A stretch of 64,000 bases of DNA from Nostoc indistinguendum CM1-VF10 (GTDB taxonomy: Bacteria; Cyanobacteriota; Cyanobacteriia; Cyanobacteriales; Nostocaceae). This document shows positions 54,701-63,540 of the stretch, piece after piece (positions within the stretch are counted from its first letter, which is position 1; every line of letters starts with the position of its first letter). Where the stretch lies: positions 35,324 through 99,323 of the forward strand of contig JAHHHS010000017.1 of assembly GCA_019359215.1 (NCBI GenBank), in the 5' to 3' direction. Below the pieces are notes generated by a model. That model saw only the letters and a list, made by a program, of their open reading frames with translations, was not told the DNA's origin and searched no databases. The position numbers were made by a program, and so were the translations under genes.

Positions 54701-57406
54701 TTCAACACCAGAGAACTGACTGCAAAAATTTATAACTTATTCAACTCTAATATTAGAACCTGGAAAGAACATGCAAAGAATAGCATTGCTCCCTTGCAAG
54801 AAGCGGTACAAGTTGGGCTAGATACCGGAGATATTGAATGGGGTGGTTATGCGGCAGCTAACCTCTGTAGCTATCTGTTTTTCTGTGAAGAGAACCTGGC
54901 CGCCGCTGTTAAACAGCAGGCAATCTACGTTGACCTGTGTATCAAACTTCAACAAGAGATCCCAAGCTATTTTACTCAAATATGGAGACAGCTAGGGTTA
55001 AATTTGCGCGGATTTGCGAAAGAGCAATGTTACTTAATTGGTGAGAGCTTTAATGAAGCGGATATGCTACCGCGTTTAATTGCAACGAAAACCGGCACAG
55101 TTCTGTACATTTTTTATGTTGCTAAGACCATTCTGCTGTATCACTTCGGCGAGTATGACCAAGCACTAAAACAGGCACACTTGGCACAGCAGCAAGCAGG
55201 TGCTGCTTTTGGGTTTATGCAGGTGGCAGTCCTCAACTTCTACCATTCCCTGGCGCTTTTGGCGGATTATTCGGAAGTTCAGCTTAATTACCAACAAACT
55301 TATCTACAACAGGTTGAAGCAAACCAGAAACAGATGCAGTTCTGGGCACACCATGCCCCAATGAATTATCTGCACAAGTGGCACTTGGTAGAAGCAGAAA
55401 GGTATCGGGTTTTGGATCAAGCGGTGGCAGCAATGGATGCCTACGATCGCGCGATCGCCCTGGCCAGAGAAAACGAATACCTCCAAGAAGAAAGCCTGGC
55501 CAACGAACTAGCAGCAAAGTTTCATTTGGCAAACAACCGGATAACAATTGCCAAAGCCTATGTACAAGAGGCGAGGTACGGCTATCTGCGCTGGGGAGCA
55601 ACCGCTAAAGTTCAGGATTTGGAAAGACGCTATCCCCAACTGCTAGAACCGCGATCGCAAATAAGCAAAACACATAAACTTCACACTACAGAATCGGCTT
55701 CTAGCAAGTTAGAAGTACTTGATTTAGAAACAGTATTGAAAGCCTCTCAGGCGATGGCCAGTGAAATTTTGTTAGATAAACTCCTGGCAAAACTAATGAT
55801 GATTTTGATTGAAAATGCCGGGGCGCAAACTGGTTATTTGATTTTGCCAACACAAGAAAAATGGCAGATTGAGGCCATGGGGTCAATTGGCGATGAGAAA
55901 ATAGCTGTTTTGCAATCAATTCCTTTAGAATCGATATCCGCAGACAGCACTCCTTACTTGCCATCTGCCCTAATTAATTATGTAGTTCGCACCCAAGAAA
56001 GCATCGTCCTCAACAATGCGATTCAAGAAGGCAACTTTCAATCTGAACCCTGGATTGTGCAACGCCAATCGAAATCGATTCTTTGTGCGCCTTTATTGAA
56101 CCAGGGAGAACTGGCAGGAATTGTCCTTTTAGAAAATAATCTAACCACTAGGGCATTTACCCCAGAGCAAATTGAAATTCTCCATTTACTTTCTACTCAG
56201 GCGGCTATTTCCATTGATAATGCTCGTCTATTGAAGCAAGAGGCAGAACTGAATCAATCCTTACGGGCTGAAATTGCCGAACGCCAAAGAGCAGAAAAAG
56301 ACCGCGATCGCTTAATTGCCATGCTAGAAGCCACCACGGATCATGTTGGGATGGCAGACTCCCAAGGCAATGTTTTCTGGAGTAATGCTCAGTTTCGGAA
56401 GCTCCTCGGCGTTTCCCTAAATGCTGAACTCTCCAACTTGAGCATCTCAAACTACCATCCCCAGTGGGCACTAGAGATTATTCAAAACCAGGGCATACCG
56501 ACGGCGATTCGAGATGGCACCTGGGTTGGTGAAACTGCTTTGTTAGGAACTGATGGCAGAGAGATTCCGGTTTCTCAAATGATTGTTGCTCACAAAGCAA
56601 CAGATGGCACTCTGGAATATCTTTCTACAATCATCCGCGATATCAGCACCCTGAAAGTGGTAGAGGCAGAAGTCCGCCAACTTAATGCCGAATTGGAAGA
56701 ACGGGTAATCCAACGGACTGCCCAATTGCAGGCTGCGAATAAAGCGTTGGAGGCATTTTCCTACTCTGTTTCCCATGATTTACGGGCACCACTGCGGGCG
56801 ATCGTTGGTTTTTCGAGAATGCTCCAAGAAGACTATGGTGAGCAACTTGACTCTGAAGGCAATCGTTATCTAAAAATTGTGCGGGAGAATGCCAAACGCA
56901 TGGGTGAGTTGATCGATGATCTGTTGAACCTATCCCGTCTAGATCGTAAGGAAATATCTCGGCAGCCCATTTTGTTAAATGAAATGATTCAAAAGGTGCT
57001 GAGTGATTTAGCTCTAGATATGAAGGGTCGTCAGATTGAGTTTGCGATCGCTGATTTACCCATTTGTCACGCTGACTTTTCCTTGCTCAAACAAGTCTGG
57101 ATAAACCTGTTATCAAATGCCATTAAATATACCCGCTACAAATCCCCTGCCTGCATTGAAGTGGGCTATGAGATTATGGATGGTGAAGGAGTGTACTTCA
57201 TCAGAGATAATGGGGCAGGATTTGATATGCGGTATGCCGATAATCTCTTTGGGGTATTTCAACGTCTGCACCGCGAACAAGAGTTTGCAGGTACGGGGAT
57301 CGGACTAGCGATCGTGCAACGCATTATTCAACGCCACGGTGGGCGTATCTGGGCCGAAGCAGCGATCGATCAAGGCGCGACCTTTTATTTCACCCTTCAA
57401 GGGTAA
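51770..57406 (+). CDS. Ser/Thr kinase - AAA ATPase - GAF - PAS - histidine kinase
   Basis: 1878 residues from the ATG at 51770 (MLEIPEYQICTKVNESANSR). The N-terminal protein kinase domain (to about 270) has the VIFKVL lysine, the catalytic loop IIHKDINPSNIVFN (HKD in place of HRD) and IIDFGIS. An AAA/STAND-type ATPase follows, with Walker A GYSGIGKS near 338 and Walker B VIFLDDLQWVD. A long helical tetratricopeptide-like region comes next (about 700-1290). Then GAF, a PAS-like domain, HisKA with SYSVSHDLRAPLRAIVGFSR near 1668, and an HATPase ending GGRIWAEAAIDQGATFYFTL. This trifunctional architecture is common in Nostoc and relatives. The G-loop of the kinase is degenerate. A receiver-only protein follows 8 bases later. 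Confidence 0.93.
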   Translation: MLEIPEYQICTKVNESANSRVYRGINQQNNLPVIFKVLKKDYPTPEEITRYKLEYEITRSLSLDGVVHAYSLHQYENRFVIILEDFGGESLTKIIANKKFTLTEFLKLAIQITEALGAVHAANIIHKDINPSNIVFNLETKKLKIIDFGISTALLRETLTLKNPTVLEGTLAYISPEQTGRMNRSLDYRTDFYSLGVTFYQLLTHLLPFESSEALELIHHHLALEPIPPHFIDPEIPLVVSGIVLKLLAKTAENRYQSAWGIKADLEECLNRLQDTGRIEPFLLGKQDISDKFHIPEKLYGREREVEMLLTAFERIASKNDPNLTASASQVELMLIAGYSGIGKSVLVQEIYKPITQQRGYFVSGKFDQYQRNIPYFAIAQALESLIKQLLTEHEAQLCQWRKNLLAALGSNSRVITQVIPALELIVGNQPELPVLPPPEAQNRFHQVFQNFIRVFTQSEHPLVIFLDDLQWVDNASLKLIQLLATATKRQSLLLMGAYRDNEVNAAHPLMQMVEEIRHGGGVVNQLSLLPLSLPDINQFIADTLHCQPEDSLSLAELVQRKTGGNPFFMNEFLKSLYTEGLLEFNHQTKKWQWSIEQIQERGITNNIVDLMVLKIEKLNKKTQEVLQLAACIGNSFDLQTLANARELSQRETAQTLKVAIAQGLILPLSNTHKSVVLDVPLPGNPAIEYKFAHDRIQQAAYSLMPEARQRIIHLQLGKCLLQNTPLEQREHKIFDITNQLNLGKALIQQQSERDELAELNCLAGNKASASAAYNSALQYFQTALSLLAEDSWQRQYALTLKLYIKVAEAEYLNIHFEQANILAEIALNNAANLLDRVRVYELQMQICMAQLELMKAIKIGLQVLEQLDSSLMVLEKEESLLIKLPSLATLSAMPVMTDPYKLSAMQILIILCGPVFMAKPDSFPPLIITMINLCLEYGNSSFSAFGYGLYGLLLSGTGRVEEGYHAGKIALELLEMFNTRELTAKIYNLFNSNIRTWKEHAKNSIAPLQEAVQVGLDTGDIEWGGYAAANLCSYLFFCEENLAAAVKQQAIYVDLCIKLQQEIPSYFTQIWRQLGLNLRGFAKEQCYLIGESFNEADMLPRLIATKTGTVLYIFYVAKTILLYHFGEYDQALKQAHLAQQQAGAAFGFMQVAVLNFYHSLALLADYSEVQLNYQQTYLQQVEANQKQMQFWAHHAPMNYLHKWHLVEAERYRVLDQAVAAMDAYDRAIALARENEYLQEESLANELAAKFHLANNRITIAKAYVQEARYGYLRWGATAKVQDLERRYPQLLEPRSQISKTHKLHTTESASSKLEVLDLETVLKASQAMASEILLDKLLAKLMMILIENAGAQTGYLILPTQEKWQIEAMGSIGDEKIAVLQSIPLESISADSTPYLPSALINYVVRTQESIVLNNAIQEGNFQSEPWIVQRQSKSILCAPLLNQGELAGIVLLENNLTTRAFTPEQIEILHLLSTQAAISIDNARLLKQEAELNQSLRAEIAERQRAEKDRDRLIAMLEATTDHVGMADSQGNVFWSNAQFRKLLGVSLNAELSNLSISNYHPQWALEIIQNQGIPTAIRDGTWVGETALLGTDGREIPVSQMIVAHKATDGTLEYLSTIIRDISTLKVVEAEVRQLNAELEERVIQRTAQLQAANKALEAFSYSVSHDLRAPLRAIVGFSRMLQEDYGEQLDSEGNRYLKIVRENAKRMGELIDDLLNLSRLDRKEISRQPILLNEMIQKVLSDLALDMKGRQIEFAIADLPICHADFSLLKQVWINLLSNAIKYTRYKSPACIEVGYEIMDGEGVYFIRDNGAGFDMRYADNLFGVFQRLHREQEFAGTGIGLAIVQRIIQRHGGRIWAEAAIDQGATFYFTLQG

Positions 57407-57414
57407 ATTAACCC

Positions 57415-57894
57415 ATGAGTGACCAACCCATAGATCAGCCCACTGACACATCTTCAGAACAACCAATTTCAATTGTATTGGTTGAAGATAATCCCACCGA
57501 TGCCGAGCTAACTATCCGAGCACTGCGTCGCAGTAGAATTGGCAATCAGATTCAACTACTTGAAGATGGAGCCGAAGCCCTAGATTTTCTCTTTTGTCGC
57601 GAAAACTACGCCCACCGTAGCATGACGAATCAACCTAAAGTCATTTTGCTGGATTTAAAACTGCCAAGGATAAGTGGATTAGAAGTTTTACGGCAACTCA
57701 AGGCTGATCCACGAACACAAAGGATTCCAGTTGTGGTGCTGACCTCTTCTGCTGAAGACCAGGATATGATCGAGAGTTACCAGCTTGGGGTGAATAGCTA
57801 CATCGTCAAACCTGTCGATTTTGAACAATTTAACCAAGCAGTCCAACAGCTTGGTTTTTATTGGATTTTGTTTAATCAATTGCCAGTTTTATGA
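57415..57894 (+). CDS. Single-domain response regulator (Rcp1-like)
   Basis: 159 residues, one receiver domain: [20 protein letters not shown], phosphoacceptor Asp in [20 protein letters not shown], conserved Thr/Ser in [16 protein letters not shown], Lys in SYIVKPVDF. The sequence class is that of phytochrome-partner regulators (Rcp1/RcpA). The gene starts 8 bases after the large kinase stop, so it is its likely phosphotransfer partner. The last residues, [11 protein letters not shown], are unusually hydrophobic. Confidence 0.93.
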   Translation: MSDQPIDQPTDTSSEQPISIVLVEDNPTDAELTIRALRRSRIGNQIQLLEDGAEALDFLFCRENYAHRSMTNQPKVILLDLKLPRISGLEVLRQLKADPRTQRIPVVVLTSSAEDQDMIESYQLGVNSYIVKPVDFEQFNQAVQQLGFYWILFNQLPVL

Positions 57895-57985
57895 CACCAA
57901 TGTGGGGCATGGGGAAATTTCAGATTCTGAGGCGGATGAACGCAGTTCTGAAGTAGATGAACGAGTCCCCAATCCCCTATCTTAT

Positions 57986-59149
57986 TCAGATGATATCCTT
58001 TAACACTGTTACCAATTTTTCAATATGTGTTATTTCATGAGTTGCCATGACAGATATTCTGATTCGACTGGTGGGCACTGTGGGGGGACGAATTGCTGGG
58101 GCAAAAATGCTAGCATCTCTTAGCTGTTTTCCAGCTTTGAGGGCATCTGTGGCATTAGGCAATTGAAAACATAATATAGGTGATTCAGAAGGCAGCAATT
58201 TTAAATTAGGTAACTGTTGCAACAAAGTTTTTAAGTAATGTATATTTCTCCACAATTGGGTACGGTGTTGTGGTTCTTGTTGCACTATTTTGATTGCTGC
58301 TAAGGCCGCTGCCGTATCAGCAGGCGAAAGCCCAGTGGTATAAATCCAACTGGGTGCGCGGTTCCGCAAAAAGTCAATTAAGGCGCTACTTCCCGCGACA
58401 TACCCGCCTAAACTACCCAAAGCTTTACTCAAAGTACCAATTTGAATTAATTGCTTTCCTGTACACCCAAAATGCTCAACACATCCAGCACCGGTTTTTC
58501 CTAGTACCCCGGTGGCATGAGCTTCATCGACTAGCAGCATACAGCTAAATTCATCAGCCAGATCCAACAGTGCGGGTAACGGACATAAATCGCCGTCCAT
58601 GCTGAAGACAGTATCAGTAAGAATTAAACAGCGTCGGTAATTTTGTCGCTGCTGACTCAACTGAGTTCTTAATACTGCCATATCACAGTGCGGGTATTCC
58701 ACAACTGCTGCACCGCTAAGAATCGCTCCATTTTTCAGGCTGGAATGATTGTACTGGTCAGATAAAATTAAATCACGCTTGCCCACAAGGGCGGTAATTG
58801 CACCTAAATTAGCTAGATACCCTGAACTAAATACCAAAGCATCTTCTGTTTGTTTGGTAGATGCGATCGCCTCCTCTAACTCCCTGTGCAATTCCCGATG
58901 CCCACTGAGTAATCTAGAACCAGTACTACCAGTGCCAAATTCTGCGATCGCGGCAGTTGCGACTGACATCAGCCGCTCATCCCCAGCCAATCCCAAATAG
59001 TCATTACTGGCAAAATTAATTACCTCTTGCCCAGCTAAAACCACCGTTGCACCAGGACGACCGTTGATAGGTTGTACAGAACGATACCAGTCTGCCCGAT
59101 GAATTGTTGCTAAAGACTGTTCTAGCCAGGCATAAGGATCGGTGGGCAT
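57986..59149 (-). CDS. bioF: 8-amino-7-oxononanoate synthase (biotin synthesis)
   Basis: A PLP enzyme condensing pimeloyl-thioester with alanine. The ATG at 59149 ([20 protein letters not shown]) gives 387 residues. An upstream frame adding [13 protein letters not shown] residues is read from repeat DNA and is rejected. Motifs: [57 protein letters not shown]-lysine loop [36 protein letters not shown]. Close paralogues (KBL, SPT) are excluded by overall length and the N-terminal signature, though not absolutely. Confidence 0.9.
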   Translation of the reverse strand: MPTDPYAWLEQSLATIHRADWYRSVQPINGRPGATVVLAGQEVINFASNDYLGLAGDERLMSVATAAIAEFGTGSTGSRLLSGHRELHRELEEAIASTKQTEDALVFSSGYLANLGAITALVGKRDLILSDQYNHSSLKNGAILSGAAVVEYPHCDMAVLRTQLSQQRQNYRRCLILTDTVFSMDGDLCPLPALLDLADEFSCMLLVDEAHATGVLGKTGAGCVEHFGCTGKQLIQIGTLSKALGSLGGYVAGSSALIDFLRNRAPSWIYTTGLSPADTAAALAAIKIVQQEPQHRTQLWRNIHYLKTLLQQLPNLKLLPSESPILCFQLPNATDALKAGKQLRDASIFAPAIRPPTVPTSRIRISVMATHEITHIEKLVTVLKDII

Positions 59150-59210
59150 GTGGGGATGAGGGAGATGGGGGGAGAATAACAAATGACGAATGACAAATGA
59201 TTAATGACAA

Positions 59211-59843
59211 TTAAACTTGTTCGCTGCTGAGATGAGCGATCGCTTGTTTAATCCAATCTTCGACGTAGGCATCTTTGGGTAGTCCGATATCTTCACTTAC
59301 TACATGCAGGGCATGACTGACCTCATGGGCAGTATATCCCAAGGCGAAGAGGGTCATTTGCACCTCTTCGAGAATTCCTGGTGCAGGCCCACCTGTGGCG
59401 ACGAAGAACCCGGCTGATTTGCGCCACTCGACTAATTTGCTTTTCAGTTCCAAACAGATGCGTTCTGCAATTTTTTTGCCGACACCTGGAGCCTGAATTA
59501 AGATTTGTGTATTGCCAGCGATAATTGCTTGAACTAAATCTGGTAGTTCCAAAGTATCCAGGAGTGCGATCGCTAAGGCTGCACCAATACCTGTGACAGT
59601 CAGCAAGTGGCGAAATAAATCGCGTTCGGCTGGCGAAGCAAAGCCATATAGAAAAGGCACTTCTTCACGAATTTGGAGATGGGTAAAAATTTGGGCCACT
59701 CCACCCGACTCTGGTAACTGGTTTGCCAGCCGTTGGGGAACTTGCAAATCATACCCCAAGCCATTTACTTCCAGAGTCAGGATCACGCGATTAGCGCCAA
59801 TTGTTTGGATACCAGCGACTATACCTTTTAGATAACTAATCAT
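59211..59843 (-). CDS. ruvA: Holliday junction DNA helicase subunit RuvA
   Basis: RuvA binds Holliday junctions as a tetramer and loads RuvB. 210 residues: N-terminal OB domain ([36 protein letters not shown]), two helix-hairpin-helix motifs ([40 protein letters not shown]), and the C-terminal RuvB-contacting domain ([20 protein letters not shown]). The gene for bioF follows 61 bases downstream on the same strand. Confidence 0.95.
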   Translation of the reverse strand: MISYLKGIVAGIQTIGANRVILTLEVNGLGYDLQVPQRLANQLPESGGVAQIFTHLQIREEVPFLYGFASPAERDLFRHLLTVTGIGAALAIALLDTLELPDLVQAIIAGNTQILIQAPGVGKKIAERICLELKSKLVEWRKSAGFFVATGGPAPGILEEVQMTLFALGYTAHEVSHALHVVSEDIGLPKDAYVEDWIKQAIAHLSSEQV

Positions 59844-60138
59844 TACAAAAAACCAAAATAATTTAATCGTTCAATAATTCCACCTGTACAAAAACCTTTT
59901 GCCAGGTAGCAGTGGTTAGGCGGATACTCATCGTGCCATAGGAGTAACTCTTTTCAGCCATTCCCCACAATGATTCCCCGTTCGTTGCCTACAGCAAATA
60001 AAGCAATATCATTACCTGAATCACCACAGACAACTGTTTGTTCTGCTGCAAATTTCCACTTTTGGCGCAAAAACTGCATTGCCTGACCTTTATCGCTGCT
60101 ATGGGGTACAATGTCAAGGTCAATACCGACTACTATAG
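59843..60138 (-). pseudogene. Sucrose-phosphate phosphatase fragment (C-terminal, with an in-frame stop)
   Basis: The minus strand reads GIDLDIVPHSSDKGQAMQF, FAAEQTVVCGDSGNDIALFA, NERGIIVGNG, then a TGA at 59955-59953, then ELLLWHDEYPPNHCYLAKG and [11 protein letters not shown] followed by TAA. This aligns throughout with the last third of the intact spp at 60225-61052 (GDSGND, GIIVGNA, ELLEWH, YFGFL). The N-terminal two thirds are absent and no start is present. Divergence from the intact copy is considerable, so this is an old paralogue, not a recent duplicate. Its stop overlaps the ruvA start codon. Confidence 0.85.
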
Positions 60139-60224
60139 ATTAACTTTATATTTAATTTATATTTCTGCCCTTATAGTGGTAAAATATCTCGTGCTGATTA
60201 GATGAGTATGTTTTAAACAAACAA

Positions 60225-61052
60225 ATGGGAGTCCTAAATAATAGTGTGAAACAGTTTCTTTTCATCACAGACCTGGACTATACCCTGGTAGGTGACGACC
60301 AGGCGATGGCAAAACTAAATGAACGATTAAAAGTACATCGTCAGACTCACCACACAAAAATTGTTTATTCAACAGGGCGATCGCTTTTTCTTTACCAAAA
60401 GCTTACAGATGAAAAAACACTTTTAGAGCCAGATGTACTTATATGTGCTGTAGGTACGGAAATTTACTACGGTGGCAGTAACACTCCAGATTCTAAATGG
60501 TCAGATAAGCTCTCTGAAGGTTGGGATAAAGGCTTAGTTGTACAGATATCTGAGGTTTTTCCTAAATTAAAGCTCCAGCCAGAAAGTGAGCAAAGACCTT
60601 TTAAAGTTAGCTATTTCCTTGAGGAAAAAATCTCTGGAGATTTTTTGTCAGACCTAGAGTCTCGTTTGCTAGAGCAAGGATTAGATATTCAAGTTATCTA
60701 TAGCCTTGGTAGCTCTGCTCATATCAACAGCCTTAGTGGTGTCTACGAACAGGGTAAAGATTTAGAGATTCCAGTACTAGATATTTTGCCACGTAAGGCT
60801 AATAAAGGTATGGCAATGACCTTTGTACGCGAAAATCTAGAAATAGATGTAGCACAAACTGTTGCTTGTGGCGACTCTGGTAATGATATTTCCCTGTTTG
60901 CAGACAGGAAAGAAAAAGGTATTATTGTCGGTAATGCAAAACAAGAATTACTAGAGTGGCACAAAGCTCACCCAAATGAGAATCGTTACTTAGCAAAAGC
61001 TAATTTTGCCACTGGAATTGAAGAAGGTTTGGAGTATTTCGGATTTTTGTAA
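60225..61052 (+). CDS. spp: Sucrose-phosphate phosphatase
   Basis: SPP hydrolyses sucrose 6-phosphate to sucrose; in heterocystous cyanobacteria sucrose is a carbon carrier to heterocysts. 275 residues of the HAD superfamily (Cof/S6PP type): motif I FITDLDYTLVGDD, motif II KIVYSTGRSLFLY, then ICAVGTEIYYGGSNTPDSKW, motif III RKANKGMAMTFVRENL and motif IV VACGDSGNDISLF. The ATG at 60225 is used here; a GTG at 60246 preceded by GGGAG would give MKQFLFITDLD, the more usual family start. It is divergent from the spp remnant. Confidence 0.9.
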   Translation: MGVLNNSVKQFLFITDLDYTLVGDDQAMAKLNERLKVHRQTHHTKIVYSTGRSLFLYQKLTDEKTLLEPDVLICAVGTEIYYGGSNTPDSKWSDKLSEGWDKGLVVQISEVFPKLKLQPESEQRPFKVSYFLEEKISGDFLSDLESRLLEQGLDIQVIYSLGSSAHINSLSGVYEQGKDLEIPVLDILPRKANKGMAMTFVRENLEIDVAQTVACGDSGNDISLFADRKEKGIIVGNAKQELLEWHKAHPNENRYLAKANFATGIEEGLEYFGFL

Positions 61053-61410
61053 GGATAATTGTGGTATCAAAATAATCTTCGTGTGATTTTAAAACTCTTG
61101 TAGAGACGCAAAATCGTACAAAGTGCTATTCCTCAAATGAAGAACAAATCCTCTCTTACCCATTGACAAGAAATACCAAATATGAATTAAGGGTAAAAAC
61201 CATATTTTTCGTAAGGGCACAGCAAAGTTTAGCCCCTACAACATCGTTTATTTACGATTGCAGGATAATTAAGAAAAGGCTGAAAACTTCCTATTTTAGG
61301 TAATCTATATCACGATGCATTTGTACAGTGCGTAAATCCTAACCATGTCTGCTTGATATCATGTCCGCATAATTAGTTACGATTTCCATAGTCATTGCAC
61401 CCCACCCCCA
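61053..61410. other. Intergenic region after spp
   Basis: About 360 bases. GTAAGGGCACAGCAAAGTTT then AGCCCCTAC (61212-61241) is a frequent intergenic palindrome-like motif that recurs near 18513 and 63682. No gene. Confidence 0.4.
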
Positions 61411-61413
61411 ACC

Positions 61414-61866
61414 CCTCCCCGCTTGCGGGGCTACGGTGTACACACAAATATGACCAGCATAGGTTTCAACTCTTCTAGGAGTTTCGTCGTGGCGTGACAA
61501 GTTCGCCGAAATAACAAATGGGTTCGCCGAAATAACAAATGGGTTCGCCGAAATAGCAAATGGGTTCGCCGAAATAACAAATGGGTACGCCGAAATAACA
61601 AATGGGTTCGCCGAAATAACAAATGGGTTCGCCGAAATAACAAATGGGTTCGCCGAAATAACAAATGGGTTCGCCGAAATAACAAATGGGTTCGCCGAAA
61701 TAACAAATGGGTTCGCCGAAATAACAAATGCGTTGGCGTAGACCGCTGTAGGCATCGCCATGATTGCAGCAATTTAGCTTTGTCACGCCAGCGTAACGCA
61801 CTGCAATTCTTTGGTGGATGAAGTTTTTCCGACTTGTGTATACACCGTAGCCGCTTGCGGGGAGGG
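61414..61866. repeat. Element of about 450 bp with inverted ends enclosing a minisatellite
   Basis: The left end CCCTCCCCGC...GGCTACGGTGTACACACAAA (61414-61447) is an imperfect inverted copy of the right end CTTGTGTATACACCGTAGCC...GGGGAGGG (61833-61866). An inner pair TGGCGTGACAA / TTGTCACGCCA lies just outside the tandem repeat. No transposase is encoded. Confidence 0.7.
61502..61732. repeat. 21-bp minisatellite, 11 units
   Basis: Eleven head-to-tail copies of TTCGCCGAAATAACAAATGG plus G. Unit 3 has AATAGC, unit 5 starts TACGCC and unit 11 ends GCG. Because 21 is divisible by three and the minus strand has no stops, all three minus frames stay open (for example NPFVISA repeated), giving artefactual reading frames. 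The spacing is zero, so it is not a CRISPR. A small dispersed repeat follows at 61733-61759. Confidence 0.95.
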
Positions 61867-61893
61867 AGACAAAGCGTAGCTTTGGCGGGGTGA

Positions 61894-61957
61894 GGTTGTT
61901 CGGGTTTAATAAGCAATCAACTGGACATGATATGATTACTTATTACCCCGAACAACC
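61894..61957. repeat. Long imperfect hairpin downstream of xseB
   Basis: GGTTGTTCGGG (61894-61904) pairs with CCCGAACAACC (61947-61957), and AATAAG pairs with CTTATT inside. It could terminate leftward transcription of xseA-xseB. Confidence 0.65.
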
Positions 61958-61977
61958 CTAGCAACAGACTCTCGCTT

Positions 61978-62211
61978 CTACTCATCGCTTAACGTTTCAA
62001 TCAACAAATCCACCTGCTGCTGTCGTTGCTGCAAAAAAATTTCGCACTCACGCAAATACTCCACGGCACTTGCAAATTGCTCAAACACAGCTTCCAAATC
62101 TAACTCACCCGCCTCAATGCGAGCGATAATTCCCTCTATTTCAGCAACCTTCGCCTCATAATTCCAACCTTCCATCGAATCAGAATTAGAAGCACTCTTA
62201 CGTTTAACCAT
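61978..62211 (-). CDS. xseB: Exodeoxyribonuclease VII small subunit
   Basis: XseB multimers bind the XseA catalytic subunit. 77 residues: [58 protein letters not shown], the helical hairpin typical of the family. A short N-terminal extension ([16 protein letters not shown]) precedes it. The start ATG lies directly after the xseA stop (TGA-ATG), so the two are coupled. Confidence 0.95.
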   Translation of the reverse strand: MVKRKSASNSDSMEGWNYEAKVAEIEGIIARIEAGELDLEAVFEQFASAVEYLRECEIFLQQRQQQVDLLIETLSDE

Positions 62212-63498
62212 TCAACTCTTGGCGTCCTTGACGTCTTGGTGGTAGCCTGCGGCAAGCCGCTTTGCGTCTACGTTCACTTCCATAATCTTCACTTTAACCT
62301 CACCCTGCCCCAACTGAATCAACAAATTTTCTCCCACAGCTAACTCCGCGGCAGAACGAGCGATCGCCCCATCTTCCTGCCTCACCACCGCATACCCACG
62401 CTGTAACACCGCTTTCGGGTCAAGAGTTGCCAACTTTTGCCGCAACAATTCTAAATGCTGCGTTGCTTGCTGCGATCGCCTCGTCGTCATTTGCACCAAT
62501 TGCTGACGCTTCCAAGCTAGCTTTTCCACCTCTTGTTGCACTTGCCGATCTAACCGCAAACGTCGCAAACGGTTTCGCAATACTTGCAGCTTATTCTCAG
62601 CATTTTCCCCAAAGTCATGCACCGCTTCATGTAAAGCGATAACTCGCTGCCGATGTTCAGTATACAATTCTCCAAGTGCTGGCACAACTCTTTCCGCCGC
62701 CGCAGTTGGTGTATGTACACAGACATCTGCAACTAAATCTGCCAATGATTCATCCCGTTGATGCCCAATACCAGTAATTACAGGAATGGAACAACTAGCA
62801 AGCGATCGCACCACTCGTTCATCATTAAAACAAGCCAACTCCTCAACCGCGCCACCGCCCCGCGATAAAATTAGCACTTCGGCGCGTCCATCTCTTTCCA
62901 CCCGATCAATTGCTTTAACGATAGATTCAGGTGCTTGCTCACCTTGTACTGTGGCCGGAGAAAACAAAACCTGTAAACCTGGATACCTTTGTCTGAGGGT
63001 TTTTTGAATATCGCCCCAAGCAGCAGCCGTTGGTGAAGTGACGACAGCGATCGTTTGGGGGTGAGTGGGGAGCGATCGCTTTCTTTGAGCATCGAACAAC
63101 CCCTCAGCCAACAGGCGATTTTTTAGTTGTTGATAGCGCAGCGCCTGTAAACCAACACCAGCAGGTAGAGTTTGCCAAACTGACAACTGATACTCTCCCC
63201 GTTGCGGATACAGGCGAATACTACCCAAAATGATTATCTGCTCACCAGGAACTGGCATTTGGGCGAGTTTTGGCAATTGGCTATTCCATACCACACACTT
63301 AATTCCGGCGGTGCGATCGGTATCTTGCAGCGTAAAAAACAACCCACTACGATGGTGGTTAGCACTAGAAACTTCGCCAGTTACCCAAACTTGCCGCAAT
63401 TGTTCATCTTGCTCTAACAGCAAGCGGATATAGTCAGTTAATCCAGATACTGAAAGTGCAGTATCGAGAATGAGAGAGTCGGGAAGGTCGAAAGTCAT
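62212..63498 (-). CDS. xseA: Exodeoxyribonuclease VII large subunit
   Basis: The catalytic subunit degrading single-stranded DNA. 428 residues from the ATG at 63498. N-terminal OB domain (LSVSGLTDYIRLLLEQDEQL, VWVTGEVSSANHHRSGLFFT), catalytic domain (LPTHPQTIAVVTSPTAAAWG, VLILSRGGGAVEELACFNDE, PVITGIGHQRDESLADLVAD), a long coiled coil, and the usual tail motif DPKAVLQRGYAVV. The last about 20 residues (NVDAKRLAAGYHQDVKDAKS) are read from a small dispersed repeat that replaced the original end of the gene. Confidence 0.94.
   Translation of the reverse strand: MTFDLPDSLILDTALSVSGLTDYIRLLLEQDEQLRQVWVTGEVSSANHHRSGLFFTLQDTDRTAGIKCVVWNSQLPKLAQMPVPGEQIIILGSIRLYPQRGEYQLSVWQTLPAGVGLQALRYQQLKNRLLAEGLFDAQRKRSLPTHPQTIAVVTSPTAAAWGDIQKTLRQRYPGLQVLFSPATVQGEQAPESIVKAIDRVERDGRAEVLILSRGGGAVEELACFNDERVVRSLASCSIPVITGIGHQRDESLADLVADVCVHTPTAAAERVVPALGELYTEHRQRVIALHEAVHDFGENAENKLQVLRNRLRRLRLDRQVQQEVEKLAWKRQQLVQMTTRRSQQATQHLELLRQKLATLDPKAVLQRGYAVVRQEDGAIARSAAELAVGENLLIQLGQGEVKVKIMEVNVDAKRLAAGYHQDVKDAKS
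62243..62274. repeat. Small dispersed repeat forming the 3' end of xseA
   Basis: GTAGCCTGCGGCAAGCCGCT then TTGCGTCTACG, a GC-rich palindrome-like copy of the dispersed repeat family. Confidence 0.65.
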
Positions 63499-63540
63499 CA
63501 AAGATGCGTGAGAGCAAAAGCCTAATCAAATCTTAGCAAA

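Noticed and set aside
61502..61732. Possible CRISPR array
   Set aside because: Units are contiguous 21-mers with no unique spacers, and no cas genes are nearby.
61339..61916. Three overlapping leftward reading frames of 108-161 codons with repeats such as NPFVISA or LLFRRTH
   Set aside because: They exist only because a 21-bp stop-free tandem repeat keeps all three frames open. There is no start context and no family similarity.
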